DNA of 60,962 nt, taken from contig PS015452.1 in assembly GCA_048213135.1 (NCBI GenBank), forward strand, positions 110,753 through 171,714, in the 5' to 3' direction. This document shows, in pieces, positions 35,101 to 48,213 of the stretch. The translations under genes were made by a program, and so were the position numbers. Every line of letters starts with the position of its first letter. Within the stretch, counting starts at the first letter, position 1. This stretch comes from Reclinomonas americana ATCC 50394 (lineage: Eukaryota; Jakobida; Jakobea; Jakobida). The notes beneath the pieces were generated by a model. That model did no database searches and was not told where the DNA came from. It worked only from the letters and a program-made list of their open reading frames with translations.

Positions 35101-38100
35101 GTCATGGCAGCGCAAATCATCAACGGCATCTCTCTGGTCAAGGTCGGTGGCGGTGATGCTTTCCGTGAACGTGTGTCACGGATGCTGACTCGATTCCGGG
35201 TTTGCCTGCACAGAATGTTCGCCAGTGTGCTCAGGCCGTTCCGTTTGTGAAGAATCTCTTGGCGTTCCTCGTTCAGCTGCACCAGCAAATGCTGAACGGC
35301 AAGGCTCCTGGTTCGCCGCATGTCACGCGCTCTCCCTCTTCTGTCACCGCTGTTCTCATTATTTTCCGTCCTCGCGTTCAGACCGTGCTGATGTGTTGCT
35401 GGAGGTGCTGGCCGGCGAGTGCTTCTCGTTTGTGGACCTGCTGCTGGCGGAGCGCGAAGTGCTGAACAGTCCGATTGCCGCATCGAGTTGCGCTCGAGAT
35501 GTTTGCGTCCTTCGTTCTGGTGGCTTTTTCATGCTGACACTCTTGTGTCTGTGATGCAGGCAATGAGCAGCTGAGCGAGTTGTGGTCGCTGTTGGAGCAG
35601 CTGGAAAACGAATTCCGCCACGACACGTCTTCTGTCGACAAGAGTCTCTGTGGTGTCTCCGCCAATCTGCGGTACCGGCTGTACGGTCTCACGCTGTCGG
35701 CCGATCAAGTGGTGGCACAGATCCGTGCAGCATGCGCCGACTCGGCCACCGAGGAAGAGAAGACAAACTTGCTCGTCTCGCTGCAGTGCACCACCATCAA
35801 CAACCTGGCACTTGCACGCCTCGTGCTGGATGTTGCGTGGTGGTGAGCAGTGTTTTTTCGCATCCACTCGCGTCACTGACGGCGTGCGCTGCAGGAGGCC
35901 AAGGACGACGATGTGTTGTCGCTGATGCTGCAGCTCGCCGAGGATCACGCGGCCGACCGCTCATCGCCATTCAAATCCGAGGTTCTGCGGTCGCTCACGG
36001 CCATGGTCGTCAGTGCACTGCTCGGTGCCGTGTCGCCCGAGTTGCACTCCACGGCGATCGCCAGCATCAGCAGCCGTCTGCTCAAGTCATTGGTGCGCTG
36101 CGCTCCTTCCTGCCCCGTCCAGCACCGCCTCTCATCATTTCTCTCTCTTCTTCATGGTGTCCAGTCTGCGTCCTCTTCGCGCACACCTGTGCAGCAGCGC
36201 CGCCTGACCATATCGCTGTGCCCGCTGTTCGATGCGCTCTCGTCGTTCGTGTTGGCGCAGTTGCCGGCACTCTCCGACCTGCTTCCGTCGCCCACAGTAG
36301 TGCGTGTGTGTGTCTGTCGCGTGTGAGTTGTTGTTGTTTTGCTCACTCTCGCTTGCTGTCTCTGCGTGCAGTTTCCGTACCGACCGGCTGCCGTCGATGC
36401 GGCCGATGTACAGCTCTCTTGCGGTCTGCTCAGCACGTTGGTGCAGGTGTACGCGCTGATTGCGGACCAAGATGTGGCGGCGCCAGAGCTGACAGGGTGC
36501 GTGTGGAGCTGGTGTGTGAGTAGTTCCGCCGCTGAGTGCATGACGTGTTTGTGCGTGTGTTCTGTGCAGCACGGCGGAGCGTATTTTGCCCATTGCCATT
36601 TTCTCGCTGCCGCTCTCTGTGCTGGCCAAACTGTGGAATTGCATTCTTGTTGGCTCGTGCGTGCTGCTGCTGGCCAACCGTGGACGCGGCAGTTCGGACC
36701 TATCTGCCCCAGCAGCGTGCGCCGCGGCTCTCAGGTGCGTCTTGTATTGCACGACAACACAGATCAGCGCATTGTATTCACATGTGTGACGCTGCGCAGC
36801 GCGGTGCACACTGTCTTCGAGCGCCTCGTGTCGTACGACGCCGAGGAGGGTGAGGTGGCAGAGAACCGTGTGCAGATTCTCGCACTTTTGCAGGCGGTAC
36901 TTGTGCGCCGGTTGCTCGCCAGTGGCGTGGCCGTGGAAAGCGATGGTGCGCAGTGTCATCTTTTTTCTGTCTTGTGTGTTCATTACGTCTTTGACTCACA
37001 TGTGGTGGTATGGCAACTCAGCCGCCGCTGGAACGCAGCGAGTGACGCGGCTGAACCCGTCGTGGTCACTGGCCTCGTCGCTCTCGCAGGGCGGTGGTTT
37101 CACGGACGCCGATCGTGCCGCTGTTTCGCATCAATTGCTGCAACTGGTTGAGCTGACGGTGCCACTGGCTCACGTTCCGGTGCGTTGTTGTCTCTTACAC
37201 CTCTCCTCTCCGCCATTGTTCATATGACTGTGCTGATGATGCTTGTCGTGTGCGCTGAGGGCAGTCGTTGCACGGATACTTGGCGGTGCTGTGGAGCCTG
37301 ACGTTTGAGTTCCACGGACACGAGCGGCTGATCTTGGCAATTCAGCGTCTCAACTCGTCCACGAGCGACAGCCTGCTGCAACTCTACGCCGTGGCAGCCG
37401 TTAGCACAAGCTCTTCCGAATCCGTTGCGTGTGTCCTCCTCCTCCTCATCTCACCGTTTGGTGGTTAATGCTCATATCGCACGCAGAGCACGGTGATTGA
37501 TGCTCTTGCACGCCTCATGACGGAGACTGGAGAGCAGTTGCTGTCGGAGGCCCGCTCGTTTCGTCGCAACGACGGCTCTTCTGTGATTGTGGTTGGTGCT
37601 GATTTCGTGTGTGATTGTGTGCACGCTGATTAGAGGCTCGGTGTCGGCGCCTGGCGAGAATCTGTTGATGGAGTTGGTGTGGTTGCTGGACTTGCTGGCG
37701 GTGTCTCCTACGCGACGCCTGCACTCGGTGGCATCGGTCACCGACCCTGCATTCATGGCCCTCCTTGCCGATGTTGCGTGTGTGTGTGTGCACGTGGTGG
37801 GCGCTCGCACTCTCACTCACCCGAGTTGTACATGCAGCTTGCACGATGCGAGACTGTGCGGCAGAGTGTTGCCGAGGGCTGCCTCTCGCTCCTGCTCAAG
37901 ATGCTGCCGCTGTACGGACCGCGCGATGTACAATCGTGGGATGTTGCGTCGTTTTGTGTGTGTTCGTACTCGTGGTTGTGTCACTCCTCCGCGTTGCTCA
38001 CGATCCCCGGTCGTCTCGCAGCGCGACATTGTGTGCGAATTCGTCAACCAAGCTAATGAGTCATCGGAAGCCGGAGTGGAGATTGCTCTCCGTGAGCACG

Positions 38101-40458
38101 AGGAGAACGCACGAGAGCGCGATGGCAAGATTCTCGACATTCACGAACGCACCGTGGTGCAGTTTGAGCGCCCCAATCGGTCACTCAGCATGTTGCAGTC
38201 GGCGCTGAAGCGCCACGGCAAGACTCCAGTGTCGCGGGTTGCGTTGACGTCGTGCTGATCAGCCACACCTACATTGTCGTTGCTCACTTGCACGTGCAGA
38301 GTATCCCCTCGGCGGTCTCCGCCGCTGCCGGAGCGCACATGCATCCGGAGAAGTTGTGTGTTGTCTTCCCATTATTTTTTGCAATGTGGACTGTATTTGA
38401 CAATTGAGCTCTGCAGGAAAAAGGCCGCAGTGCGTGCCACCTCACGTGCCGTGCGACTCATTCAGAGTCTGTGCTCGGCGTCGCCGAATTGGAGGTTTGG
38501 CGTGAGCGTTGCTAGTCTGTTGAAGTAGTTGATGGTCACTGACGCTGTTTTCCCTCTGCGCGCAGTGACTACTTCCTCAGTCGCGTGATCGGCAGCGACA
38601 TGCATGTGATTGGTACGTGTCGCGTTTGATGTCGCACGTCGTGCAGTTAATGACACAATGTCTCCGTAGACTGCCAGCGCGACCTCATTCTCCGCTCATT
38701 GTCGGGTTCGTTGATTCCCCTTTCATGGCACTCTTCTTGGTATGTTAGATGTTGACTGTCTCACACCAACACAGATCCGTGGCATGTAGTCCGCGGCGAC
38801 ACCGTCAACGGACTTGTCATTGTGAGTCCGCACCGCGGTCTGGTGTGCCCTGAACCAACAAACACCAAGGTTTGTGTGTGTGTTTGTGTTTGTGTGTGGC
38901 GCCACACTGTCTCATGGTGCTCCGCCAGATCCCGGCCGCGGTGGTGCACGAGGGTGCCAAGCTGACCGGTGGGCCACTGCGTGTGCAATGCGGTCCGAGC
39001 ACCATCAGCCGCCTCAGTGCCAGTGTCGCCGCTCTGGTGCAGGCGCCCGAGTCGCTCGGCATGGAAGGTGCGCGATTTGTGTGTGTGTGTGTGTGCACGG
39101 TTATATGGATGAGAAAAGAGTCACTGATCATCGTTTTTTAAATCGTACACAACAGCCTTGCAACTGGAGTCGCTGCTGCAGCAGGCCAAGATGATTGCAT
39201 CCAACGCAGTGTCGGCTGAGTGCCTGCCGTCGGCGCCCGAGTACACCATCTCCGAGGGTGGTCGTCGCGTCGAGTTTGCTGGCGAGTTGCGTTTACCATT
39301 CCACGTGTGTGCGCACTTGTGCTTTAGCCAGCTCTTGATATTCAAAATGGTCGCGTCATTGGCAAATGTAGGTTCCCCAACTCGCTGCTCGCACCGGCGT
39401 TTGTGGGCGACGTGCGCAGCGGCGAAACGCCATTTTACTTTGAGATGGACGTGTACTTTTGTGGTGACGGGTTAGTTTTTTGTGTGCGTGGAGGCGCTTT
39501 GTGTAAGCAGTATGGTAACAACTTCATGACGCGCCGTGCAGTGAGTCGATTCCGACCTTCCTCAAGGTGCCGGAGATCGATCCGGCAGCACCACCGATTT
39601 GGGAACAGCGTGCCTTCCATCGCACGGTCGATGTCGCTCGACGACCTGGCAGCGAGTGGTGCATTGTGGATCGCGACTGGATGACCAAGTACCTGGAGTA
39701 CGTCGACATTGACAAGCCAGTGGAGGAGGAAGAGCCGCCGGCCAGTGCGTTCATTGTCGAGCTTTCCTATCCCGTTGCCTTCCACCCATTTGTTATCGTC
39801 TGCGCCGCAGATCAATGGCCTGGCAACTTCAACTCGACGACTCTGCTGGTGGACCCGTCGGATCCTGGACGGCTGAAACCCGATCTGGAGATCGGCAAGC
39901 AGGTGGTCGAGGTACCGCGTGCCGTGTGGCGCAAGTTGGTTGACTGGTGCGGCTCGCACGACACGCACACTTCTTCTTCTTCTTCTTCGTCTTCTGCATG
40001 CTGACTGAGGAGAGCACACCACAGGAAACTGGTCGAAGGTCCGGCAATCATCCGCGAGATTGTGCAGACACAGTCGGGCGACATGTGCATCGATCTCTTC
40101 CCGCTACTGATCCCGTGTGGCATGTTCCGCTTTGATGGCATGCTGGAGCTGCGCTGGTCGCAGTGGTCGGTGGTGGAGGCCGTCAAGACCGAGGTGCGGT
40201 TGCCTTGTGCTGAGTGTCCGCTGAGCTGTGCGCAATTGTGCACTGAAGATCAATGTTGGTGGGGGAGCAGATTGCCAGCATGTTCTTGCCGCAGCCAAAG
40301 CGCTCGGATCAGCTGCGCCTGTGGTCATTCATCGGCTCTGAGCCTCTCTGGCTTCTCCGCCACGACAAGAAGACTCTCGGTGACTACCGTGTGCAGCCGG
40401 AGCACAGTTTGGTGGTGGAAGTGCAGGCGGCCAATGGATCGTGGCCCATCAAGGAACC

Positions 40459-40545
<87 letters not shown>

Positions 40546-40849
40546 GTCGACGACACGACGACACACGACTACTCGTCGTTCGTTTGTTTGTTTCGTCGTC
40601 GTACGTACGTCGTCGGTACGGACGAAGGAACGGACGACGACGCGTACGGTCGTCGGCCGGCCGTCCGNNNNNNNNNNNNNNNNNNNNNNNNNNNNNNNNN
40701 NNNNNNNNNNNNNNNNNNNNNNNNNNNNNNNNNNNNNNNNNNNNNNNNNNNCGGCGGACGACCGACTTACGGTTAGGTTCGGGTAACGGGTTAGGTCGTA
40801 CGGACGGTCCGGAACGACGGTAGTACGTCGGTACGCGTCAGACGACGTG

Positions 40850-40936
<87 letters not shown>

Positions 40937-43900
40937 GTCGCCCACAAAGCACACAGACACTCACTGTCGTGTTTTTTGTTGCTCTGTAGACTCGTCGGTG
41001 CAAAAGGAGGCCGACATGGTTGCCGCAGCCGCCGCCGCTGCAGCAGCAGCATCAGCTGGAGAGGGATCGTCTGGTGCCGCTGCCAGTGGTGCTGGCGAAA
41101 GCGCAGAGGGAGCAGAGGGCGAACCGAAGGATCTCGGACCAGAGTTGGTGGACAAGTTGCGTGGTGTCTGCATCGTCGAAGGATTGGCGCAGGGTTTGGC
41201 GGCCGCTCACTCACATCATGCGCTGCAGTGTGCCTCCACGTGTTGCGTTTGGCATCTGCCGGCCGGGTGGTTTGACTGCTGCGGTCGAGGTCATCACGTT
41301 GCCGCTGCCAGTCGACACGCGTCTCGGCTGTGGCTACTCGCCAGTCGATCATCGTGTGTTCTTTACCGTGAATCACCGAGGTTTGTTGGATCATGCTCTG
41401 TCGGTCGTCACTGTGGGAGCGTGAATTGAATGACATGCGGTGTGCAGTGGTCTCATCCTACCAAGTGTGGGATGGCCCCTACTGTGGTTGCCTCGCGCTG
41501 GAGACGGAACAAGTCAAGGTCCGCATGGTGGATGTGGATAGCGCCGATCTGGGCCCGCAAGTGTCCAAGATTCTGCTGTGGAGTGCGCCGGATCTGTACC
41601 AGTTTTGTTCTTTTCCCCTCCTACCACCTTCGATCTCCTTCGTTGTATAGCAAACTCACTCTTTATCTCCGCAGCACGCTGATGTCGAACTTTGAGCGGC
41701 GTCAGTACGGCATCGACTGCGAGGAGAAGCTGCTGCGCTCGTTTGTCAATGTGCTGAAGGAGCACCAGTCGCTGGCCGGTTTGTTGTGCGCCGGCTGAGT
41801 TTATTGTGTCGTGCCACAGTGCGGCGCTGACTTTTGCGCTGCAGAGTTGGAAGCCCTTCTCCCGCAAGTTTTATCCGCGGTGCACACACTGTACGCGGAG
41901 CACGGTCGTGCGGAGATGGGCACGTCGTTCCTGCTCAGCGCCGAGCGTCGCACCCTGCGTGGTTTGTCGTGATGCCGCGCGTATGCCAGGATTGGTTTTG
42001 TTATCGCACTAACACCACTCTTTTCTGCGTGCCAGAATCCAAGCGCCGAGTGTCGCTGATGGTGGAATTGTGTGGTGAACTTGTGGTCAAGTCGTCCACG
42101 CTGGAGAACCTGTCCATGCGCCAGGCGTTGGAGCTCAGCCGCCTCATGGCGTCGGTGCGTATGCGCGCACATGGGGAAGCGAGTCGAGCAACATCGTGAG
42201 ACTGACCTGTTTGTGTGTAGTTGGAAGACAAGAAAGCGGTCCGTCACCTGCTGGAGACCATTGGTTCCAAGGGTGAATTTGCTCGTGCATAATGCGCGCT
42301 TCCTGTCTGCCCGCCACCTGACGTATTGCTCTTTGTTGCAGGCGAAGCGGTTGCCGTATCTCTGCTTAACGAGGGTCCTGTGGCCGCCGACATGGAGCAG
42401 CCGTTGGTGACTCTGCTCAGCACCGAGGTGTGTGTGTGTTGTGTGCACTGGCGATGTCGTGCGTCGTTGTCTGTGACTCATTTGCTTCTGGTGGTACTGT
42501 GCAGACCCTGTTGCATTCCTTCCTGCCGAAACCACCGGTAGCACCCGCGGCCCCTGCGGCTGGCGCGCGATCGTCGTTGGTGAGGAGAGCGTGCCACAAT
42601 GTGTCACTCCTCTTTTCTTCTTCGAAGTTGCTCAACGTCGTACACAGGAATTGGTGGCTCTGCGCGAGCTCATGCGCCGCGCACTGGCACAATTGCGCGA
42701 GGACGCTTCGCAGGCACCGAGTGGCACCCAGTTGCTGGAGGCATTTGGACTGCAGGTGCACGAAGAGAACGCTGACTCTGAGAAACCGCGGCCAGCTGCC
42801 GCAGGCAGCGCGGCGGGAGCTGCGAGTGCCTCTGCAGCCAGTGCCGATGCGCGGTCACTCGGACAAGTGCAATCACTGCCGCCACTGTTCCATGCCGGCA
42901 ATCCGGCGCTGCTCGCATCGCTGCATCAGGCCGCGGCTGGTGAGAGAGAGATTTTCTTTGGGGGGAAGGGTATGTATCGTATTGTCACTGACTTGATTGT
43001 TCCTTGCAGCTCCACGAGAGAGTGCACCACGTCCGGAGCCAGTCCAACGAGGTGCGCGTGTTGAGACGCATCACGGACATGCCACCTTTGTAGTCGACAT
43101 GGAGGGTTGTGCTGGCTTCTCGCATGCGGTCGTGCCGCTGCAGAAGCTGCGGTGGGCGGTGCACTTGCCGAACGGATCGGTCAGTGTGGATTCCACTGTG
43201 GGCTGACTTGTTTTTGTACTTGCTGATGTGTTGTGCTTGCCCTACAGTCCGATCTGCGAGTGCCTCTGGCCAACGAGGCAGCACTGCAAGCGCCGGCTGA
43301 AGGCCAAGCGTCGGGTGTGTAGTTTTTCGTTGGCGTGTTTTCTTTGTATGTTTGTGTATCGGCACTGACTGTTGCGGGGGGAACAAAGGCTCCGCGCACT
43401 CGCACACGTGCACATTGGTGCCGCCAGTCGACTGGAAAGGTGCGTCTATGGTTTCTTGTCGGTGCTCCATCCGGTGGATTTGCTCATTTTGCTTCTCTTC
43501 CTTGCACAGACACTGCGCTGCGCCTTGCACGCGTCATGTACAACTTGTTCCGCGCCGAGGTGGTTGCCAAGGGTGCTCTGTCTGTTGATGTGCTGGAGTT
43601 CCTGGCCAGCATTCTGGCCATGGTGCCTCTGCGTGCCATCACAATTGTACCACCATCGCAGTTACGTACGCGCAACTCACTCGTTCGTGGGTTCTTGTTG
43701 CTTACTCGCATGTTTGCACGCGCACACACAGGGATAGCGTCGATTTGCGCGTTTTGCAGATTATTGAGATGCATGCCGAGTCAGTTCACCTGTCGCGCGC
43801 GCGCCAGGCCAAGTACTTCCACACATTCCAGGAGGACACCAGTTGCGTTCTCTTCGAAAAGGTACCTGTATCTGGGCGCCACTGCAGTTCGCCAACACCT

Positions 43901-46289
43901 TCTGTGCTCGTAGACGACAAGAGAATCAAGACGTACGACTTCCCGAGCGCGGTGATGCCGTGGAACCCGCAGCATGCCGAATGGAGCGATCGCGACAATG
44001 CCGAGCTCGCTGCCGAGGTGTACTTGGCGCCGGAGAGTGTGGGAGCGTTGTTGGATCGCGAGTGCTGGAAGCAGCAGCAGAGCTTTGTTCTGCCGTACCA
44101 CGTGTGGGTGAGTGGTGGTGGTGTGAAGACAGAGGGCTCGCATTGACATGTTTGCTCACATTCTGTGTGTCTGTCTGTGCGTGTGTGCCACGAACAGGGT
44201 GACTTCCCGGTGTTGGAGGTTGGTGACTTCCTCACGAATTGTTTGCGAGGTGCACTTGGTAGCTGATTGTGTCCTTTCACGCAGGGCCGAACACGGGAAG
44301 AGTGCGCCAAGCATTTCAAGCTGTTGTGGTGCTTCAATAAGGCATTCCGCAGTATCATTGGTAATGGCATAGTGCGCGTGTGTCTTTTTGTCGCTGGTTG
44401 TGTGTTTCTCACAGGAATTGATGCAGCGGCGGATGCGACACTGATGAAGACGCTGATCACCGGTACGTGTGTGTGTGCGCGTTGATGATTTTGTATTCCG
44501 CCCTTTTGCTCATGTAAACTTGTCGGCAAAGATGTGGCGGTGGCTGCCGGCACCAAGTCGCCGATTCAGCACTGCCTGATGCCTCGCGACAAGCATGAAA
44601 TGGTCATGGCGGCGGTGGCCGCGCGTGTGGCTGCCGGTGCCCGCCCGTACAACGAAATCACAGTGTCGCTGGCCGAGAACTGTGAGTACCATGCAATGTG
44701 TTCCTGTGGTGCTACCGGTGGCTGACCTCATTGTCTCTTTGTGTGTGCAGCACCGGTCTTCCTGCAAGTGTACGGTGTGATGCAGAATGTGACGCGCTTC
44801 CGCAACACGGCGTTTGAGAACCACAAGCTGGTGTCGTTGGACCCGAGGACATTCTCGGAGCACAGTGCGTTTTCTGTCGTGCGGAGTGCGGGTGCAGGCT
44901 GTGCGAGTGTGACTGACTCTCCTGTGTTTGTGCATGTGTGTGTGTCGCGTAGCCGACAGCAATCACTGGGCTCTCATGCGTATGTGCCGCGAGCTGCAGT
45001 CGTCGGCTCTTGATCTGTTTGTGCCAACGCCCCGCTCACTCCGTGACGGAGGTGGCCTGCTGGTGCGACTTGCATTGTCTTCTCTTTCGATTGACAGAAG
45101 AAGCATAGCATGCTAACACGTGATGCTGATGGCGCACAGTGGGTACCCAACCCGGGTGCACGGGACAAGGAGTCACTGACAAAACTGCACATGGTGGGAC
45201 TGATGATGGGCTGGGCAATTGTTAACAACATGCCACTGCCGCTGGATCTTCCGCGCTCGTTCTACGTCTTGTTGGTGGGTGCACATGCGAAAATTTCAAG
45301 TGGCTTGTGCAGCCGTTCTAATTCGCATCTTCTTGAATGATTGCAGAGTGGCCGACAGCTGACGCTGCAAGAGTATCGCGAGGACATTGACCAAATGGAG
45401 TGGCTGGACAGTGTGGAGCGTGCCAGCGACGTCACGAGGTCTTTCTGTGTGCCATCGTGCAATCCTGCTCGGCCGATGCTGGAGCTGGTGCCGCACGGAG
45501 GCGACAGAGCACTGACGTGCGTGTGTTTTGTTGTTGCATCAATTCTCTCTGTGCATCTGTGGTCCGTGCACTAATGCACCCCGCACACAGGTCTGATACG
45601 TGGGCCGAGTTCCGTGATCTCGCGACGTGCGCCAGATTGCGGGAGTTTGATGAAGCGGTTCGTGGTGTCGTCGACGTGTACCCGGCTCTCGTCCATCAAC
45701 TGATGATGTGCACTGCAGATTGCGGCTCTGATTGTCGGGCTGGAGTTGGCGGTCCCGCACCGCGAATTCAGCCTGTGGACTCCCGACGAGGCTGCACTAC
45801 GGATCGCCGGTCGTCGTGAGGTCACGGTCGGGTGGATGAAGGTGTGTGCCCTGCAACGATTGTTTCCTTGGTCCACTTGTCTCACACGAGTGACCTCGTC
45901 GCCTATCCAGTCCAATGTGTTCGCCGATGTACAACTCGAACCATCGCATCAGGAGCAGTTCTGGGAGGCGCTCACACAACTGACACCGCTGGAGCGTGGT
46001 CGGTTTGTGGAGATGGCGAGGGACGGTATGCGTGGCCGAGTCACCGATGCTCCAGTCAACATTACTGTTGCGTATGCACGTAGTTGCTTGCGCCCTCTCC
46101 GATTCCTGCCATATGACACTGCACCGCACACAGGTCAAGCTCACGGAGAGCATCGCCGATCGGTGGCCGCGCAGCGAGCGCGGTGCGAATGGACGCATCA
46201 CGCTCTACACACCGCGGTACCCGAGCATAGAACTGTGCGTGCGCCAGTTCCGCGCTGCCCTCAACGCCCCGTCGCCATACGATCCATGA
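32136..46289 (+). CDS. Giant UBA / DUSP-UBL / SPRY-like / HECT-like protein
   Basis: Dozens of short exons; the product is probably near 3,000 residues. The N-terminus is a UBA domain split by an intron (ALETLVGMGFHPDSVRQALE, then ASGGNMERAIEVLL at 32453). After long helical regions comes a DUSP domain (about 39649-40070: EWCIVDRDWMTKYLEYVDI, PGNFNSTTLLVD, RAVWRKLVDW, GPAIIREIV) and a UBL domain (about 40150-40460: LRLWSFIGSEPLWLL, YRVQPEHSLVVEVQ, NGSWPIKEP). This resembles the DUSP-UBL start of USP4/USP15. The intron after it (40461-40989) holds the gap and joins in phase. A SPRY-like piece follows (LGCGYSPVDHRVFFT, 41320-41370). The C-terminal third is HERC-class HECT (about 44755-46289: MCRELQSSALDLFVPTPRS, WVPNPGA, VGLMMGWAIVNNMPLPLDLP, FWEALTQLTPLERGRFVEMA). 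The catalytic-Cys position appears to be Gly (GANGRITLYTPRYPS). The last intron has a GTTGCGT donor (46067). Confidence 0.8.
40461..40544. repeat. (GT)n microsatellite starting at a 5' splice site
   Basis: 42 GT units beginning exactly at the exon end (codon phase 1 after KEP). The repeat itself therefore supplies the GT of the donor. Confidence 0.9.
40668..40751. other. Assembly gap (84 N) inside an intron
   Basis: A run of N between two GT microsatellites. The bases on either side (40545-40667 and 40752-40851) consist of CGT, GTAC, GACG and CGG words unlike the rest of the window and are probably unreliable consensus. The gene reads through: the exon ending at 40460 (one base of a codon) joins in phase to the exon starting at 40990. 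Confidence 0.95.
40852..40935. repeat. (GT)n microsatellite on the right of the gap
   Basis: About 42 GT units in the same intron as the tract at 40461. The two have the same length (84 bases), and the N run is also 84 long, so the assembly of this intron is doubtful. Confidence 0.9.
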
Positions 46290-46337
46290 TCACTCCCCGG
46301 TAGTGGGCGTTTGAGAGAGTGATTACTGCAATGAAAG

Positions 46338-48055
46338 ATGAGAAGTTGTACGTCGTCGGTCGTCGTCGTCTGCAGTCCTGCATCAGTCGTCTTGTTGATG
46401 TTGCAAGGAGAAAAGGTGACGCATTCTTCGTCCTCTCTCAACACTCACCTCCCTCTCTCACTCACTCACTCTCTCACACAGAGACCACCCGCGGTCTCCT
46501 TGCACGAAGCTCTGTCGAGCATAGGTCTGCGTGCAGCACACACGCGCGTGGCCATTCTGTGCGCCGCCGGCTACCTGGCCGTGGTCGCCGAGCTGTTTGT
46601 GTTCTCCTTTGCGCAACGCGATGCCGCTCGTGAGTTCTTCAATGGCACCATCGACGATCAGCGCATGGCGTGGATCCCGTGGACCACCAACATCACCACA
46701 TTCGTGGGCGCCGTCGTGTGGGGAGCATGGAGTGATCGCGGACTCGGTCGCCGATGGACCTTTGTGGTGTCGGCCATTGTATGCGGCGTGTTTGGTGTCG
46801 CCAGTGCCTTTGCGCCCTCGTACGCCACCTTTTTGCTGCTGCGCGCGTTGACAGCTGTCGGAATTGGGGGGCTGGTCGTGGTGGATTTCGTGTTTCTGTT
46901 GGAGTTTTTGCCGGCGGAGTTCCGTGGGCGCCTGATGCTCACAGTCACTCTCGGTGGCTCCATGGGACTGGCCATGGTGGTCACTCTGGCCTACTTGCTG
47001 CTGCCGCTGGTGCATGGTTGGCGCTGGTTTGTCGCCGTCTCCGCAGCTCCGTCACTGCTGATGGCACTGCTGCGGTTGTACATTCGTGATGAGACGCCGC
47101 ATTACCTGCTGCTGCGTGGGCGACACAAGGAGGCCGAGGAGACGGTGAGCCGTCTGTCACAGAGCAGTTGCGTTCTGCGTGCGACAGCGGTACTATTCGT
47201 GGCAAACAACGATCTCTCACATCCACGGCGATGGCAGCGGTGTGCCTAAAGCCGCTGGAACACGTGGAACACCTCTCGTTCTCCATGGCTGTCGGTGTGC
47301 TCTTTGGTCGTGCGCAGCGGCGCACCACAGTCGGTCTCGGTGCCGTGTGGTTCTGCCAGGCCACCGGTTACTGGGGCATCACGCTGTTCCTGCCGGCGTA
47401 CTTGTCACAGCGCGGCCTCAGTGTGTACGTCAGCTTCTGGATCCTGTCGGCCACGCAGACGGTACGGCGTTGAATGTCGTTAGTGGCGTGTGCGTTTGTG
47501 GTTCTCCTTCTCACTCGCCCAGCATACATGCAGATCGGTCTGCTGTTGTGTGCGCTTCGCATCGACTCGTGGGGCCGCTTGCGGCTACTGCGCCTGCTGG
47601 CCATCTGCACCACTGTCGCGGTGATGCTGTTTGCGTTTCTGCAGACGCCAACGTGGCTCGGAACGGTGTTGTGCGTGGCCACATACACTTGCTTGCCGTC
47701 CATCTACGGTGTGCTGTGGACCTTCACCCCCGAGTCGTTTCCGACACGCGTCCGTGTGCTCGGCATGGCCTGGATCAACTTATGCGCGAGCCTTCCGGGA
47801 CTCGTCACCCCGTTCGTCTCCTCGCGCCTCCTCTCCGACCCGCGCACCTTCCTGTACCCGCTGGTGTGGGGCATCTTCTTCGCCGTCGAACTGCTCGTGC
47901 TGCTGCTCATGCTGCGCCACGAGACGAACCAGAGTGACCTGACGGCCACGCGCAACAAGGCTGCAGTCGCGACCAGAGACGACGCGCGCGGCGACAACGG
48001 GGACGATCCCGAGAACAACCTGCTGTTGGGCACTGTAGATGCCACTGGCGACTGA
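46338..48055 (+). CDS. MFS transporter, copy 1 (SV2/SVOP-like)
   Basis: Start ATG 46338 (in-frame alternative ATG at 46398), only 48 bases after the stop of the HECT-like gene. Exon 1 (46338-46415) joins in phase to exon 2 (46482-47166), which carries YLAVVAELFVFSFAQRDAA, then the MFS motif WSDRGLGRRWTF in the loop after helix 2, then VDFVFLLEFLPAEFRGRL. The donor at 47167 is GTTGCGT; the next exon begins after the AG at about 47239 and reads VCLKPLEHVEH, with WGITLFLPAYLSQRG in a helix. The last exon has RIDSWGRLRLLRLL and TFTPESFPTRVRVLGMAWIN, ending at 48055. About 11-12 membrane helices are expected. The architecture matches the sugar-transporter/SV2/SLC22-like branch; the substrate is unknown. 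It is a tandem duplicate of the next gene. Confidence 0.85.
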
Positions 48056-48213
48056 TTGTCCCGCCCGCTCTTTACCGCATAGCTGTGTTGGCCAGGCGCC
48101 AACCACAGAGATCGGGTATACGCTAGCGATCGAGCAAGCGAACGGCGACGACGTCGAAAGAGAGACGAGAAGACAAGTCCTGTGAGTGAATCCGTCATAT
48201 CATTGTCGCAAAC

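Noticed and set aside
40765-40800. GGTTAGG-like words next to the gap as telomeric repeats
   Set aside because: They are not regular (spacing and sequence vary) and lie within an intron in suspect consensus sequence.
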